The notes under the pieces were generated by a model. That model was not told the DNA's origin. It made no database searches and saw only the letters and a list, made by a program, of their open reading frames with translations. DNA of 5,576 bases from an uncultured Selenomonadaceae bacterium (GTDB lineage Bacteria; Bacillota; Negativicutes; Selenomonadales; Selenomonadaceae): the NCBI GenBank assembly GCA_905236145.1, contig CAJOOE010000139.1, positions 1-5,576 of the forward strand. Direction: 5' to 3'. Below, piece after piece: positions 5,289 through 5,576 of this stretch. Every line of letters starts with the position of its first letter. The first letter of the stretch is position 1. The translations under genes and the position numbers were made by a program.

Positions 5289-5576
5289 TTAAATCAATTT
5301 TGCATTGAATTTTTCGATCATTTTAACCGGCTTGTAAGATTCTTTTGCCTTGCGGAGTCCTTCAAGTCCCATATCTTCCTCGCGGTTTATGTAAGTCATC
5401 CGAGACCATTCGTGAGCGACGAACCCTTGATTTATTGCCGGATATGCTCCGCGAATGTTCGGATCCGCTTTTTCGACGTGAATGACCGCCGTATCCGAAT
5501 TTAACTGCTCGCCGAAAGTAAAGGCAATAATTTTTCCGTCAAGCAAAATCGCACCGCCTTTCAAATTGAAATCGTC
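5289..5576 (-). CDS. DUF2156 / phosphatidylglycerol lysyltransferase C-terminal domain protein, 3' part (5' end outside window)
   Basis: The minus-strand frame stays open to the right edge and ends at TAA 5289-5291, giving 95 visible residues. Seen: KGGAILLDGKIIAFTFGE, a strand with TAVIHVEKAD, GAYPAINQGFVAHEW, then the distinctive YINREEDMGLEGLRKAKESYKP block and a short tail. This order is typical of the C-terminus of DUF2156 proteins, a GNAT-like acyltransferase fold related to the C-terminal domain of the MprF lysyl-phosphatidylglycerol synthase. Family members of this soluble type have poorly known substrates, so no reaction is claimed. The first in-frame start-like codon (TTG at 5564) is internal to the domain and not the true start. 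It converges on the glycosyltransferase gene, leaving about 59 bases between stops in which no clear terminator is seen. Confidence 0.82.
   Translation of the reverse strand, partial: DDFNLKGGAILLDGKIIAFTFGEQLNSDTAVIHVEKADPNIRGAYPAINQGFVAHEWSRMTYINREEDMGLEGLRKAKESYKPVKMIEKFNAKLI

Overview
The window looks like chromosomal DNA from an anaerobic Firmicute, probably of the Negativicutes type (an inference). The case rests on a SCIFF peptide gene (a clostridial-lineage marker), an exported protein resembling the adhesin E-like proteins common in Selenomonas relatives, a SPINDLY/GT41-like glycosyltransferase, and strong GAGGAGG ribosome sites. It is gene-dense and mostly on the plus strand, with no phage, CRISPR array, tRNA or rRNA.

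Layout, left to right. (1) Positions 1-321 hold the 3' end of an ABC-F type ATPase whose second nucleotide-binding domain has lost several catalytic signature residues. (2) A small secreted protein (336-716, minus) converges on it. (3) A divergent intergenic region of 176 bases carries a perfect 8-bp hairpin and leads into a 48-codon gene (893-1039) encoding a six-cysteine SCIFF ranthipeptide precursor. No maturase is present in the window. (4) An intrinsic terminator (1069-1107) separates it from maf (nucleotide pyrophosphatase), which overlaps azlC, which overlaps azlD (a two-subunit branched-chain amino acid exporter). These three form a tight operon. (5) The 257-base gap 2699-2955 is not empty: it holds the right-hand end of an IS200/IS605-family element, that is, a stop-riddled tnpB tail overlapping an omega-RNA-like structured segment and the element's right end. 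(6) aroE (shikimate dehydrogenase) follows directly, coupled 3 bases later to a divergent GT41-like glycosyltransferase with a short TPR-like N-terminus. (7) On the minus strand, the 3' end of a DUF2156 (lysyltransferase/acyltransferase-like) gene runs in from the right edge.

Functionally the window mixes housekeeping (maf, aroE), amino acid export (azlCD) and accessory functions (SCIFF, glycosyltransferase, exported protein). The two points most worth attention are the SCIFF precursor, a gene short enough to be missed by length-filtered ORF calling and found here as a stand-alone terminated unit, and the IS605 right-end/omega-RNA relic whose guide-position sequence is the aroE leader.
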